64,000 nucleotides of DNA from Bradyrhizobium daqingense (GCF_021044685.1 NZ_CP088014.1:4946001-5010000), one strand, 5' to 3'; shown: positions 1 to 8,598, counted from the stretch's first letter. Made by a program: numbers and translations. The notes: generated by a model from the sequence alone, not told the origin.

Positions 1-474
1 CTTGACCAGCACGGGGAAGCCGATCTTCCTCGCGATCGTCATCGCGTCGTCATCGGGGCCGACGGCGCCGTCGGAGCCGGGCACGACGGGGATACCAAGG
101 CGCTTGGCGGTCTTCTTGGCCTCGATCTTGTCGCCCATCAGGCGGATGTGCTCGGCCTTGGGGCCGATGAAATGCAGATTGTGCTCCCCGAGAATCTCCG
201 CAAAGCGGGCGTTTTCGGACAGGAAGCCGTAGCCGGGATGGACCGCATCCGCGCCCGTGATCTCGCAGGCCGCGAGCAGCGCGGGCACGTTGAGATAGCT
301 GTCCTTCGAGGGCGGCGGCCCGATGCAGACGCTCTCGTCCGACAGACGCACATGCATGGCATCGGCGTCGGCGGTGGAGTGCACGGCGACGGTCGCGATC
401 CCGAGCTCCTTGCAGGCCCGGAGGATGCGAAGGGCGATCTCGCCGCGATTGGCTATGAGGATCTTGTCGAACAT
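1..474 (-). CDS. accC: Acetyl-CoA carboxylase biotin carboxylase subunit, N-terminal part
   Basis: This gene carries out the ATP-dependent carboxylation of biotin on AccB, the first half-reaction of acetyl-CoA carboxylase in fatty-acid synthesis. The visible 158 codons begin MFDKILIANRGEIALRI, the classic biotin-carboxylase start, and continue through HPGYGFLSENARFAE and the FIGPK segment to the start of the ATP-grasp domain. The gene runs off the window at base 1, so the catalytic C-terminal two thirds are not seen. It lies 81 bp downstream of accB on the same strand, the usual accBC arrangement. The family is certain; only the length is unknown. Confidence 0.95.
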   Translation of the reverse strand, partial: MFDKILIANRGEIALRILRACKELGIATVAVHSTADADAMHVRLSDESVCIGPPPSKDSYLNVPALLAACEITGADAVHPGYGFLSENARFAEILGEHNLHFIGPKAEHIRLMGDKIEAKKTAKRLGIPVVPGSDGAVGPDDDAMTIARKIGFPVLVK

Positions 475-490
475 GGTGTCCTGTCGCGCA

Positions 491-556
491 TGGCGAGTGG
501 CGAATGGCGAGTAGGGAAGGGGTGGACCATTCGCTATTCGCTATTCCCCATTCGCT
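491..556. repeat. Inverted arrays of 7-bp repeats between accB and accC
   Basis: Three head-to-tail heptamers of the GCGAATG/GCGAGTG type (491-513) face four heptamers of the ATTCGCT type (529-556) across a short GC-rich spacer. The two arrays are roughly complementary and can fold into a hairpin. The right array reaches the accB stop codon. The element sits inside the accBC transcript. Confidence 0.6.
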
Positions 557-1050
557 TACTCAATAATCACCAGCGGCTCGCCGTACTCGACCGGCTGGCC
601 GTCCTCGACCAGGATCTGCGTCACCGTGCCGGCGCGGGGCGACGGGATCTGGTTCATCGTCTTCATCGCCTCGATGATCAGCAGGGTCTGGCCGACCGAG
701 ACCTTGGCTCCGACGTCGATGAACGGTTTTGCGCCCGGCTCCGGCGCCCAATAGGCGGTGCCGACCATCGGCGAGGTCACGGCGCCGGGATGCTTCGACA
801 GATCGGCCGCAGCCGCTGCGGGCGCGGTGGGGCTTGCTGCTACGGGCAAGGCGGCGGGAGCGGCCGCCATCGGCATCGGCATGGTCGCGGCAACGCTGAT
901 GTTGCGGGCGACGCGCAGGCGCAGGCCCGCCCGTTCGATCTCGATCTCGGTGAGGCTGGTCTCGTCGAGCAGAAGTGCGAGCTCGCGGACGAGCGCGGAA
1001 TCCTCGCTGGAGAACTTTGCGGCTGCTTTGTCGTCTGGCTGGCGCGCCAT
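556..1050 (-). CDS. accB: Acetyl-CoA carboxylase biotin carboxyl carrier protein
   Basis: This 164-residue carrier subunit shuttles carboxybiotin between biotin carboxylase and carboxyltransferase in fatty-acid synthesis. The N-terminal helix region (about 1-50) is followed by an Ala/Pro/Met-rich flexible linker (about 51-90). The C-terminal biotinyl domain (about 90-164) contains the EAMKTMN motif, with the biotinylated lysine at about residue 130. I chose the ATG at 1050 (MARQPDDK) because the reading frame upstream of it is unrelated to the family. The gene lies 35 bp downstream of aroQ and 81 bp upstream of accC, so aroQ-accB-accC is probably one transcript. Confidence 0.96.
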   Translation of the reverse strand: MARQPDDKAAAKFSSEDSALVRELALLLDETSLTEIEIERAGLRLRVARNISVAATMPMPMAAAPAALPVAASPTAPAAAAADLSKHPGAVTSPMVGTAYWAPEPGAKPFIDVGAKVSVGQTLLIIEAMKTMNQIPSPRAGTVTQILVEDGQPVEYGEPLVIIE

Positions 1051-1085
1051 ATTGTTTGATCCGAATGTTCTGTTGGAGGGGAGCG

Positions 1086-1553
1086 TCAGGCTTTGGGCTT
1101 GATGCCGAGCTTGGCGGCAAGGCCCTGGATGGCGAGGCGGTAGCCCTCGATGCCGAAGCCGCACAGCGAGGCGAAGGCCGCGCGCGCGGTGTAGGAGTGA
1201 TGACGGAAGCTCTCGCGGGCGTGGATGTTGGTCACGTGCACTTCGACGGTGGGAATCTGCACCGCGAGCAGCGCGTCATGGAGTGCGATCGAGGTGTGGG
1301 AATAGCCGCCGGCATTGATGATGATGCCTTTCATCTTGCGCGCATGCGCCTCATGGATGAAATCGATCAGCTCGCCTTCGCGGTTGGACTGCCGGCAGTC
1401 GGCCTTGAGGCCGAAGGTCGCCGCGCTCTCGCGGCATAGCGCCTCGACGTCGGCCAGCGTCGCATGGCCGTATTTCTCGGGCTCGCGCGTCCCCAGCATG
1501 TTGAGGTTCGGCCCGTTCAGGACGAGGATCGTGTCGGTTGCAGGTTCGGCCAT
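1086..1553 (-). CDS. aroQ: Type II 3-dehydroquinate dehydratase
   Basis: This enzyme dehydrates 3-dehydroquinate to 3-dehydroshikimate, the third step of the shikimate pathway. At 155 residues it has the normal length of the type II (dodecameric) family. It shows the signature VLNGPNLNMLGTREPEKYG, with the catalytic Tyr at about 28, and EVHVTNIHARE, with the catalytic His at about 106. AGGYSHTSIA lies between them and forms part of the substrate pocket. It is the first gene of the apparent aroQ-accB-accC operon, an arrangement common in alphaproteobacteria. Confidence 0.97.
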   Translation of the reverse strand: MAEPATDTILVLNGPNLNMLGTREPEKYGHATLADVEALCRESAATFGLKADCRQSNREGELIDFIHEAHARKMKGIIINAGGYSHTSIALHDALLAVQIPTVEVHVTNIHARESFRHHSYTARAAFASLCGFGIEGYRLAIQGLAAKLGIKPKA

Positions 1554-1736
1554 TCCAATCCCGGAAGAGGTGCTTCGGCGTGGCGGCGGTTATAGGTAAC
1601 AAACCGCGTGAGGGGAAGCCTTGAAGGACCTCCCCAGGGGCTTCAAGTGCCTCATCCAGTGCGCAAAAACCTGTGCGGAAGCTACGGAAATTGCTTGTTA
1701 ACCAGCCCAAAGCATGGCTGCCGGCCGAACGCAAAT

Positions 1737-1760
1737 GGGGCGGGCATCGCTGCCCGCCCC
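1737..1760 (-). terminator. Hairpin downstream of the DUF1236 gene
   Basis: A perfect GC-rich hairpin (GGGGCGGGCA, 4-base loop, TGCCCGCCCC) lies 23 bp after the stop codon of the DUF1236 gene. On the minus strand it is followed by only a short T stretch. It is probably the terminator of that gene, with a weak U-tract. Confidence 0.6.
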
Positions 1761-1783
1761 CAAGAGGTCAACCGTAACCGGCC

Positions 1784-2647
1784 TTAGACGTTCAGGACCG
1801 CCACGATCTCGTAGGTGTCAGGATTGATGATAACGATCTCTTCCCTGACCAGGATGTACTTGTAGCTCCGCCACTCCGGATAGATCGTCACGACGCGGGA
1901 CGGCAACGGATGGAAGGTGACGCCCTCGCGCGGCACGCGGGTGCCGACCGAGATCGAGAAGTTGACGTTGGTCACGGGCTGCACGCGCTCTTCGCGGATC
2001 ACGGACGTGATCTGCGTGCGCTGCTCGGTCGAGAGCTTCGCAGCTGCGCCAGCCTGGCCGACCGTGGTCGAGGTCGAGCTCTGGCCCTGCGCGTTCTGGT
2101 TGGTGCTCGTGCCGGTCTGGCCCTGAGCATTCTGGTTGGTGCTCGTGCCGGTACCCTTCTGGGTCTCGGCATTGTTGGTCGAGGTGCCGCTCTTGCTGCC
2201 CTCAGCCTTCATGTCCTTCTGGTCCTTGCCGGACTTCGTCGAGTCCTTGCTGGTGTCCTGGCTCATGCTCTTGGACTTGTCCTGCTGGGATTTGTCCATC
2301 TGGCCCTGCGCGCGGTCGTCAGTACGCTGACCCTTGGTAGCGCCGGCCTTGTCCTCGGCCGCGTTCTTGTTCATCGCGCCGCCCGAAGGCCGCTCGTCCT
2401 TCATCGCGCCGGACTTGTCTTCGGAGGCGCGGTTGGCGCCGCCGGACTGGCCGACCGTGCCCTTATCCTGGCTCATCGAATCGCGGCCCATCGAGCCGCG
2501 TTCAGCGCCGCCGCCGGAGGGCTGCGAGTTCTGCATCTGTGCGCCACCGGCGCCGCCGCTGTCGCGGCCCGTGCCCTGTGCGTTCGCCAGACCGGTGCCT
2601 GCGACCAGTGCGATTGCGGCGACCGAGATCATAAAGCGGTTCAACAT
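1784..2647 (-). CDS. Exported DUF1236-domain protein with low-complexity middle
   Basis: This is a 287-residue protein of unknown function. Residues 1-24 (MLNRFMISVAAIALVAGTGLANAQ) form a Sec signal peptide. Residues about 25-200 are a charged, Gly/Ser/Lys/Gln-rich low-complexity region containing a repeated GTSTNQNAQGQ unit. The last 80 residues match the DUF1236 pattern (VRVP-type GTRVPREGVTFHPLP, then YKYILVREEIVIINPDTYEIVAVL). I chose the ATG at 2647: a GTG six codons upstream overlaps the GAGGAG ribosome-binding site, which is spaced correctly for the ATG. DUF1236 proteins are frequent in Bradyrhizobium and are presumed periplasmic. The gene appears monocistronic. Confidence 0.85.
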   Translation of the reverse strand: MLNRFMISVAAIALVAGTGLANAQGTGRDSGGAGGAQMQNSQPSGGGAERGSMGRDSMSQDKGTVGQSGGANRASEDKSGAMKDERPSGGAMNKNAAEDKAGATKGQRTDDRAQGQMDKSQQDKSKSMSQDTSKDSTKSGKDQKDMKAEGSKSGTSTNNAETQKGTGTSTNQNAQGQTGTSTNQNAQGQSSTSTTVGQAGAAAKLSTEQRTQITSVIREERVQPVTNVNFSISVGTRVPREGVTFHPLPSRVVTIYPEWRSYKYILVREEIVIINPDTYEIVAVLNV

Positions 2648-2800
2648 CGAAATTCTCCTCACGTGTTTCGCGTCATTGCCCGCGCCAACAACGAAAGGAG
2701 ATTTCAGTTGTTCCGGAACTTCGCCTGTTCCGCGGCTTTTGTTTGTTGAACGCCAGATGAACGACTTTGCACGAAGACGCCAAATGTTCGTGGCAAGATA

Positions 2801-2827
2801 AAAGGCCGGCTTTTCAGCCGGCCTTTT
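2801..2827 (-). terminator. Intrinsic terminator of the dsbA-like gene
   Basis: The stem AAAGGCCGGC, loop TTTTCA and GCCGGCCTTTTT give a strong rho-independent terminator. It lies 26 bp downstream of the thiol-disulfide oxidoreductase on the minus strand. Its A/T flanks on both sides mean it may also act in the other direction. Confidence 0.85.
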
Positions 2828-2852
2828 TGCACTCTCCGTGTCGTAAACGTGG

Positions 2853-3620
2853 TCAGCAGGTAGCTTTGCCGCAGCGGGCGATGCTGATCTTTTCCTTGAG
2901 GGCTTCGACGCCGACGGCGCCGATCACGATCTGCTTGCCGATCACGTAGCTCGGCGTGCCGTTCATGCCCATCGCTTCGGCGAGCTTGAAGTTCTCCTCG
3001 ATGGTGGCGCGCACCTCCGGGCTGGCGATGTCCTTCTCGATCCTGGCGGTGTCGAGGCCGGCCTCCTTGGCCGCCTGAAGCGCGCGCGCCTTGTCCGCAG
3101 CGCCGCGACCGTTGAGCAGCTTCTGGTGGAAGTCGAGATATTTCTTGCCGGACGGATCCTGCATGCGTACGGCGACCCCGACCTGGGCCGCTTCGACCGA
3201 GCCCTGGCTCAGCACCGGAAATTCCTTCAGCACGACCTTCAGCTTCGGATCGCTCTTCATGATGTCGAGCATGTCGCCCATGGCGCGTTTGCAGTAGCCG
3301 CAATTGTAGTCGAAGAACTCGACGAAAGTGACGTCGCCGTCTCGGTTGCCGAGCACGACCTGACGCGGCGAGTTGAAGATCGCATCGGCATTCTGCGCGA
3401 CGCTCGCCTCATGTTTCTGTGCTTCCGCCGCCGCCTGGCGCTTGCTGAGCTCGGCCATCGCTTCCTCGAGCACCTCGGGATGGCTGACGATATAGTTCTT
3501 GATGATCTTCTCGATATCGGTGCGCTGCGCATCGGAGAAGCTGTCAGCCGACGCAGGCGCGGACGCGCCGAACATGGCGAGCGCGAACAGCACGGGAGCA
3601 AGCAGGCGCAGCGAAGGCAT
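2853..3620 (-). CDS. DsbA-family thiol-disulfide oxidoreductase
   Basis: This 255-residue periplasmic thioredoxin-fold protein is likely to oxidise or isomerise disulfides in exported proteins. A signal peptide (residues 1-26, ending ASA) precedes an N-terminal helical segment (about 27-90) typical of the Com1/ScsC-like DsbA branch. The thioredoxin domain follows, with the active site FFDYNCGYC (Cys about 107 and 110) and a cis-Pro region at GTPSYVIG. The ATG at 3620 is preceded by AGAGGA and preferred over an in-frame TTG two codons upstream. The N-terminal segment may mediate oligomerisation, as in ScsC-like proteins, but that is inference. Confidence 0.9.
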   Translation of the reverse strand: MPSLRLLAPVLFALAMFGASAPASADSFSDAQRTDIEKIIKNYIVSHPEVLEEAMAELSKRQAAAEAQKHEASVAQNADAIFNSPRQVVLGNRDGDVTFVEFFDYNCGYCKRAMGDMLDIMKSDPKLKVVLKEFPVLSQGSVEAAQVGVAVRMQDPSGKKYLDFHQKLLNGRGAADKARALQAAKEAGLDTARIEKDIASPEVRATIEENFKLAEAMGMNGTPSYVIGKQIVIGAVGVEALKEKISIARCGKATC

Positions 3621-3690
3621 GGGCAAATCCTCTATCCAAAGCAGGTTTCGATGAAACGTCCCGGACTCAAGCTCGATGTCGTGACGTCAT

Positions 3691-3711
3691 GGTGTCGGGT
3701 GTCGGGTGTCG
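3691..3711. repeat. Three tandem GGTGTCG heptamers
   Basis: GGTGTCG is repeated three times without interruption just downstream of the M48 protease stop codon. It is a short tandem array, and the second heptameric array in the first 4 kb. Confidence 0.6.
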
Positions 3712-3722
3712 TATGCGTTGCG

Positions 3723-5123
3723 TCAGTTGCGTGGCGGCTTGGATGCCACGATGTCGTCGGCCTTGACCCATCCGGGCGTGCCGACGGCGAAACGGGTTTT
3801 CGCGCGCGTGGCGAGCTCGCGGGCGGTCTTGTTGTCGCCGCGCAGATAGGCGGCCTGCGCCGACGCGAGATCCGCCTCGGCATAATCTCCCTTCCGGCCA
3901 TAGGCCATCGCGAGCTGGGTATAGCCGAGCACGGCCTCGGGCTCTCGTGCCACCGCGGCGCGCAGAATCCGAACGGCGTCGTCGGTGTAGGCCTTATTAT
4001 CGGTTCCAACCAGAGCCTGCCCAAGTAACATCTCGATGAGGGGGGCATTGTTCGACAGCTGCGCCGCCTTGCGCAGGGGCGCTATGGCCTCGGCGGCCTT
4101 GCCGCTCTCCAGCAAGGCCTGCCCGCGCACCTCGTAGAAGTACGGGTTGTTCGGCTGCACCTGGATCAGCGCGTCGATCTGGGCGAGGGCGCTGCGCAAA
4201 TCTCCATGCAGATAGGTGCTGATGGCGCGAGCATAGCGTGCCGGCATGCTGTCGTTGGTCTGGGGATAGCGGCGATACACCGTCTGCGGCCGCTCCATGA
4301 AGGCGGAGATCTTGGCGCGCACCATGTCGTGGCGGAGCTGCAGCGCGGGATCGTCCTTCTTGTCCCAATAGGGACTGGAGCTCGCGAATTCCTGGAGCGC
4401 GGCGACGCGCTCGGCCGGCATCGGGTGGGACTGGAGGTAGGGATCGGCGCCGCGCGCAGCGAACAGGCTCTCGCTGGTGAAGCGCTTGAAGGTCTCGTAC
4501 ATGCCCTTGGGCGACTGTGCCGTCGCGGTCAGGAATTTCACGCCGGCACGGTCGGCGTTCTCCTCCTGTTGGCGCTGATAGGACAGCAGGGTACGGCGGA
4601 TCACTTCCTGCGGAGCCGAGAGCGCGGCCGCGCCGGCATTGGCAAGGCCGTTGTTGCCGGCGCTGCTGCGCTGGGTGCTGCCGGCTGCGATCGCGCCCGC
4701 GCCGAGCAGCATCGCGATGATCATCTGGGTCTGGGCGGTGGCGAGCTGCTCGCGCAGCTTGGACAGATGGCCGCCCGCCAGATGCCCGGTCTCGTGCGCG
4801 AGCACGCCAATGATCTGGTTCGGCGTCTCAGACTGCAGGAGCGCGCCCCAATTGACGAAGATGCGGCGGCCATCCGCGACGAACGCGTTGAACGAGCCGT
4901 CGTTGATGATCACCATCTGGATATTCTGTTTTTCCAGTCCGGCGACCCGCAGGATGGGGCGGGTATAGTCGCGCAGCAGCTGCTCGGTTTCGGTGTCGCG
5001 CAGGACCGGCGGCCCCTTGGCTTGCGCGCGCACGGCAGAGAACGGCGTCAGCGCGATCGCCGCAGCCGTGACGAGGGCGGTGAGGGCAGAGGCCTTCCTG
5101 CGCAATGCGGTCTGGAGCAACAT
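3723..5123 (-). CDS. M48-family zinc metalloprotease with TPR domain (BepA-like)
   Basis: This 466-residue exported protease probably handles quality control of envelope proteins, by analogy with E. coli BepA/YfgC. A signal peptide (about 1-34, ending VRAQA) precedes the M48 domain, which has the zinc motif HETGH (His about 110 and 114). The downstream glutamate ligand lies in QQEENADRAG. The C-terminal third (about 300-440) is a series of TPR-like helices (YEVRGQALLESGKAAEAIAPLRKA and similar). An ATG at 5123 was chosen over a TTG immediately before it. The BepA assignment is by architecture only. Confidence 0.9.
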   Translation of the reverse strand: MLLQTALRRKASALTALVTAAAIALTPFSAVRAQAKGPPVLRDTETEQLLRDYTRPILRVAGLEKQNIQMVIINDGSFNAFVADGRRIFVNWGALLQSETPNQIIGVLAHETGHLAGGHLSKLREQLATAQTQMIIAMLLGAGAIAAGSTQRSSAGNNGLANAGAAALSAPQEVIRRTLLSYQRQQEENADRAGVKFLTATAQSPKGMYETFKRFTSESLFAARGADPYLQSHPMPAERVAALQEFASSSPYWDKKDDPALQLRHDMVRAKISAFMERPQTVYRRYPQTNDSMPARYARAISTYLHGDLRSALAQIDALIQVQPNNPYFYEVRGQALLESGKAAEAIAPLRKAAQLSNNAPLIEMLLGQALVGTDNKAYTDDAVRILRAAVAREPEAVLGYTQLAMAYGRKGDYAEADLASAQAAYLRGDNKTARELATRAKTRFAVGTPGWVKADDIVASKPPRN

Positions 5124-5327
5124 CAAACGGTCTGGGTCAAACGGTCTTGGTCGAGCAGTTTTCGTGATTGGTTTTGGCGATTGGCGGCGGACCGGTTACG
5201 CGATATGCCCTTGTGAGCCCCTCTGCGCCGTCCCCCTTATGAGCCGTACAATGCGGCTAGTCTGGGGCGCAAGAGCCCCGTTTTCCGGACCGGACGGACC
5301 GGTTCGCCAGCGAAATAGCAGAAATCG

Positions 5328-6515
5328 ATGCACGATGCGACATTGAGGAACCGGTTGTGGAAGTGGCTCGAGCCTTCCCGCCGCAGCGATGTTCCCCCGT
5401 TCATGGTGATGGACGTGATGGCCGCGGCGGCCCGAATCGAGGCCGCCGGCGGCCATGTCATCCACATGGAGGTCGGCCAGCCCGCGGCCGGCGCGCCCAG
5501 GACCGCGATCGCGGCCGCCCATGCGGCGCTCGAGGCGGGGCGGATCGATTATACCTCGGCGCTAGGCATCCCCTCGCTGCGCCAGCGCATCGGCCGGCAT
5601 TATCGCGAGGTCCATGGCTGCGAGGTCAATCCCGAGCGGATCGTGGTGACCACCGGGTCCTCCGGCGGATTCATCCTGGCCTTCCTGTCGATGTTCGAGC
5701 CAGGCGATCGCGTCGCCGTAACCGTGCCGGGCTACCCGCCATACCGCCATATCCTCACCGCGCTCGGCTGCGAGCCGGTGCTGATCGAGACCACGAACGA
5801 GACTCGCCATGCGCTCACCGGCGAGGCGCTGCTCGCAGCCCATCGCAAGGCGCCGCTGAAGGGCGTGCTGGTCGGCAGCCCCGCCAATCCCACGGGGACC
5901 ATGATGTCCCGCGAGGCGCTCGCGGGACTCATCACCGCGGCGGAGGACGCCGGCATCCGCTTCATCTCCGACGAGATCTATCACGGGCTCGACTACGCGT
6001 TTCCCGCGGTGACAGCGGCGTCGCTGTCGGACCACGCACTCGTGATCAACTCGTTCTCGAAATATTTTTGCATGACGGGCTGGCGCGTCGGCTGGATGGT
6101 CGTGCCTGAGATCCTGGTGCGGCCGATCGAGCGGCTGCAGCAGAACCTCTCGATCTCGGTGCCGTCACTGTCGCAGATCGCGGCAGAGGCGGCCTTCGAC
6201 GGCGCTGCCGAGATGGAGGAGATCAAGCACGGCTATCAGGAAAACCGGCGCATTTTGATCGAGGGATTGCCGAAAGCGGGGCTCAGCAAGTTCCTGCCGG
6301 CCGATGGTGCATTCTATCTCTATGCCGACGTCTCGGACTTCACCTCCGACAGTTTCGAATTCGCCAAGCAGATGCTGGAAGAGGCCCATGTTGCGGCGAC
6401 GCCCGGCCTCGATTTCGACCCGATCCATGGACGTTCGTTCGTCCGATTTTCCTACGCACGTTCGCCTGAAGAGATGCGGGAGGCAGTTGACCGGATCGCT
6501 CACTGGCTTAAATAG
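5328..6515 (+). CDS. Class I/II pyridoxal-phosphate aminotransferase
   Basis: This 395-residue fold-type I aminotransferase probably acts on an aspartate-like or aromatic amino acid; the substrate cannot be read from sequence. It shows GSSGGF for phosphate binding, the SPANPTGT segment, SDEIYHGLDY, and the PLP lysine (about 245) in NSFSKYFCMTGWRVGW. The Arg that binds the substrate carboxylate is in FVRFSYA. The start at 5328 lacks a clear ribosome-binding site, so a slightly later start (for example the Met at about residue 27) is possible. It is followed by bioY 33 bp later on the same strand. Confidence 0.9.
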   Translation: MHDATLRNRLWKWLEPSRRSDVPPFMVMDVMAAAARIEAAGGHVIHMEVGQPAAGAPRTAIAAAHAALEAGRIDYTSALGIPSLRQRIGRHYREVHGCEVNPERIVVTTGSSGGFILAFLSMFEPGDRVAVTVPGYPPYRHILTALGCEPVLIETTNETRHALTGEALLAAHRKAPLKGVLVGSPANPTGTMMSREALAGLITAAEDAGIRFISDEIYHGLDYAFPAVTAASLSDHALVINSFSKYFCMTGWRVGWMVVPEILVRPIERLQQNLSISVPSLSQIAAEAAFDGAAEMEEIKHGYQENRRILIEGLPKAGLSKFLPADGAFYLYADVSDFTSDSFEFAKQMLEEAHVAATPGLDFDPIHGRSFVRFSYARSPEEMREAVDRIAHWLK

Positions 6516-6548
6516 CCGGCAGTTTTCGACAGCCTTCCGGAGTTCAAC

Positions 6549-7163
6549 TTGTCCGACCGATCTGCCCCGTCTGCCGCCGCTTCGCATTCATCTCTTGTTG
6601 CCTTGATGTGGCCGACCCGACCGGGCGAAACCGTTGGTGCGTTGCGCGCGATCGTGCTGATCGCACTCGGCACGGCTCTGATGACGCTATCGGCCAAGGT
6701 GAATCTGCCCCTGCCTTACGTGCCCATGACGTTGCAAACGCTCGTCGTGCTGATGATCGGCGCCGCTTATGGCTGGCGCCTTGGCGGCGCAACCATGATC
6801 GCTTACCTCGTCGAGGGTGCGCTCGGGCTTCCGGTGTTTGCCGGCCCGGTGGGTGGGATCGCACCGCTGGTCGGGCCGACCGCGGGCTATCTGTTCGGCT
6901 TCGTTGCGGCAGCCTTCGTGACCGGTTGGCTCGCCGAGCGCGGCTGGGATCGCAGCGTGGTGCTGCTGTTTGCAGCGATGGCCGCCGGCCATGTCGTCAT
7001 TCTCGCTGCCGGCTTCGGCTGGTTGGCCTTTGGCGTTGGTTTCGGTGCCGCGAAGGCCTGGCAGGTCGGCATTGTGCCGTTCATCGCGGGCTCGCTGGTC
7101 AAGAACGCGCTTGGCGCGGCGTTGATGCCGGCTGCGCGGCGGATCGTCGATCGCCGCGGATAG
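6549..7163 (+). CDS. bioY: Biotin transporter BioY (substrate-binding S component)
   Basis: This integral membrane protein binds biotin, either alone or as the S component of an ECF transporter. The core (about 25-200) has six hydrophobic segments and the family patterns LPYVPMTLQTLVVLMIGAAYGWRLG and GLPVFAGPVGGIAPLVGPTAGYLFGF. A TTG start at 6549 has GGAG six bases upstream; an ATG at 6606 would give 185 residues, also normal for the family. No bioM/bioN neighbours are present, so it is probably a solitary BioY that works alone or borrows an energising module encoded elsewhere. The adjacent accB makes the biotin-requiring enzyme. Confidence 0.92.
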   Translation: MSDRSAPSAAASHSSLVALMWPTRPGETVGALRAIVLIALGTALMTLSAKVNLPLPYVPMTLQTLVVLMIGAAYGWRLGGATMIAYLVEGALGLPVFAGPVGGIAPLVGPTAGYLFGFVAAAFVTGWLAERGWDRSVVLLFAAMAAGHVVILAAGFGWLAFGVGFGAAKAWQVGIVPFIAGSLVKNALGAALMPAARRIVDRRG

Positions 7164-7207
7164 AGGCGACACAACCAGCAGCTTGAATTGACAGGGCCGG
7201 CCAAGTT

Positions 7208-7344
7208 GATCTTGGCGAGATCCTGCAGGTGCTGCTGTTCTCGGTGCTGTTCGGCTTCGCGCTGATGAGCCTCGGCGAGCGCGCGGCCAAACCATCCGCA
7301 GCTTCATCGACGACGCCGCCCATGCCGTGTTCGGCGTCATCTCG
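7208..7344 (+). pseudogene. Fragment of a C4-dicarboxylate transporter (dctA)
   Basis: The bases from 7208 read GEILQVLLFSVLFGFALMSLGER, and in another frame from about 7293 they read IRSFIDDAAHAVFGVIS. Together these match a continuous internal segment of the DctA dicarboxylate:cation symporter family. Both flanks of the gene are gone, and a frameshift near 7280-7293 splits the remainder. It is therefore a dead gene fragment between bioY and the dadA-like gene. The identification is from memory of the family signature; a search would confirm it. Confidence 0.75.
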
Positions 7345-7365
7345 AGCAATAGCGCAGGCCGAGAG

Positions 7366-8598
7366 CTAAAACCGCTCCGGCCTGTACGGTGCCGGATCGA
7401 TCGCCGGCAGCTCGCCGCTCATGATCTCGGCGAGCAGGCGTCCGGTCGCGGGTCCCAGGGTAAAGCCCTGGTGGCCGTGGCCGAAATTCATCCAAAGGCC
7501 CTGATGTCGCGGAGCCTGGCCGAGCACCGGCAGCATGTCGGGCGTGCAGGGGCGGGTGCCGAACCACGGGTCGGGCTCGACCCGCTTGCCGAGATCGATC
7601 AGTTCGCGCGCGGAGGCTTCGGCGCTGGCGAGCTGCACCGGCGTCGCCAGCGCGTCCATGCCGGTCAATTCCGCGCCGGTGGTGATGCGGATGCCCTTGG
7701 CCATCGGACCCATGGCGTAGCCGCCGCCCTTGTCGACGAGAGGCAGGTCGAGCGAGGCGCCGCCGCTGTAATGCATGTGGTAGCCGCGCTTGCGCACCAG
7801 CGGAATGCGGTAGCCGAACCTGTGCAGCAGATCGGGCGACCACGGCCCGAGCGTCACGACGGCGTGGGGCGCATCGAGGCGCCCCTGGTCCGTATCGACC
7901 GACCAGCCGGTCGCGGTCTGCCGCAGGCTCTGCGCATCGCCGAGGACGATGGTGCCGCCGAGGCGCTCGAACAGCTCGGCATAAGCCGTGACCAGCGCGC
8001 CGGGATCGGACACGGTCCAGGTGTCGAGCCAATGGATCGCCCCGGGAAGGTCGTCGCGCAGGATCGGCTCGGCCTTGGCGAGCTCGGCCCCCGTGAGCGC
8101 GCGAAACTTCACGCCGAACTCACGCTGGTCTTGTTCCGCCGCCTTGATGGCGAGTTCGAGAGAGGCAGCGTCGCGATGCAGGTGCCGGTATCCGGCGCGG
8201 CGGATCAGATTGTCGGCATGGGCTTCGCGAATGAGGACGTCGTGCTCCGCCGTCGCGTAGGCGATCAGCCGCGCCCACGCCTCGCTCGCCTCGCGATGCC
8301 GCCTCGGCGCCGAATGCCACCAATAGCGCAGCAAGGGCTCGATGTGGCGATGAAGCGACGACAGGCTGTAGCGCACGTCGTTGGTGCGACCGGTCGCGAT
8401 CTTCAGGAGCGTGGCGAGGTCGCGCGGCATCGGATAGGGACGGACCGCTTCCGCCTGGATCATGCCGGCATTGCCGTAGCTGGTCTCGCGGCCGGGCTCC
8501 CTGCGGTCGACGAGCGTGACGGACCAGCCGCGCTTGCGCAGGTGCAGCGCCGCGCTGACGCCGATCATGCCGCCGCCGAGAACGATCACGCTTTGCAT
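7366..8598 (-). CDS. D-amino-acid dehydrogenase (DadA-like FAD oxidoreductase)
   Basis: This 410-residue FAD-dependent oxidoreductase of the DAO/DadA family probably deaminates D-amino acids with electron transfer to the respiratory chain. The N-terminal Rossmann motif VIVLGGGMIGVSAALHLRKRG is followed by the DadA-like ETSYGNAGMI. The C-terminal block PWFGTRPCTPDMLPVLG ... FNFGHGHQGFTLGPATGRLLAE-type segment (here MNFGHGHQGFTLGPA) is characteristic. The ATG at 8598 follows CAGGAG with good spacing. It lies 25 bp downstream of an amidase gene, which suggests an operon releasing and then oxidising an amino acid. The exact substrate is unknown. Confidence 0.88.
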   Translation of the reverse strand: MQSVIVLGGGMIGVSAALHLRKRGWSVTLVDRREPGRETSYGNAGMIQAEAVRPYPMPRDLATLLKIATGRTNDVRYSLSSLHRHIEPLLRYWWHSAPRRHREASEAWARLIAYATAEHDVLIREAHADNLIRRAGYRHLHRDAASLELAIKAAEQDQREFGVKFRALTGAELAKAEPILRDDLPGAIHWLDTWTVSDPGALVTAYAELFERLGGTIVLGDAQSLRQTATGWSVDTDQGRLDAPHAVVTLGPWSPDLLHRFGYRIPLVRKRGYHMHYSGGASLDLPLVDKGGGYAMGPMAKGIRITTGAELTGMDALATPVQLASAEASARELIDLGKRVEPDPWFGTRPCTPDMLPVLGQAPRHQGLWMNFGHGHQGFTLGPATGRLLAEIMSGELPAIDPAPYRPERF

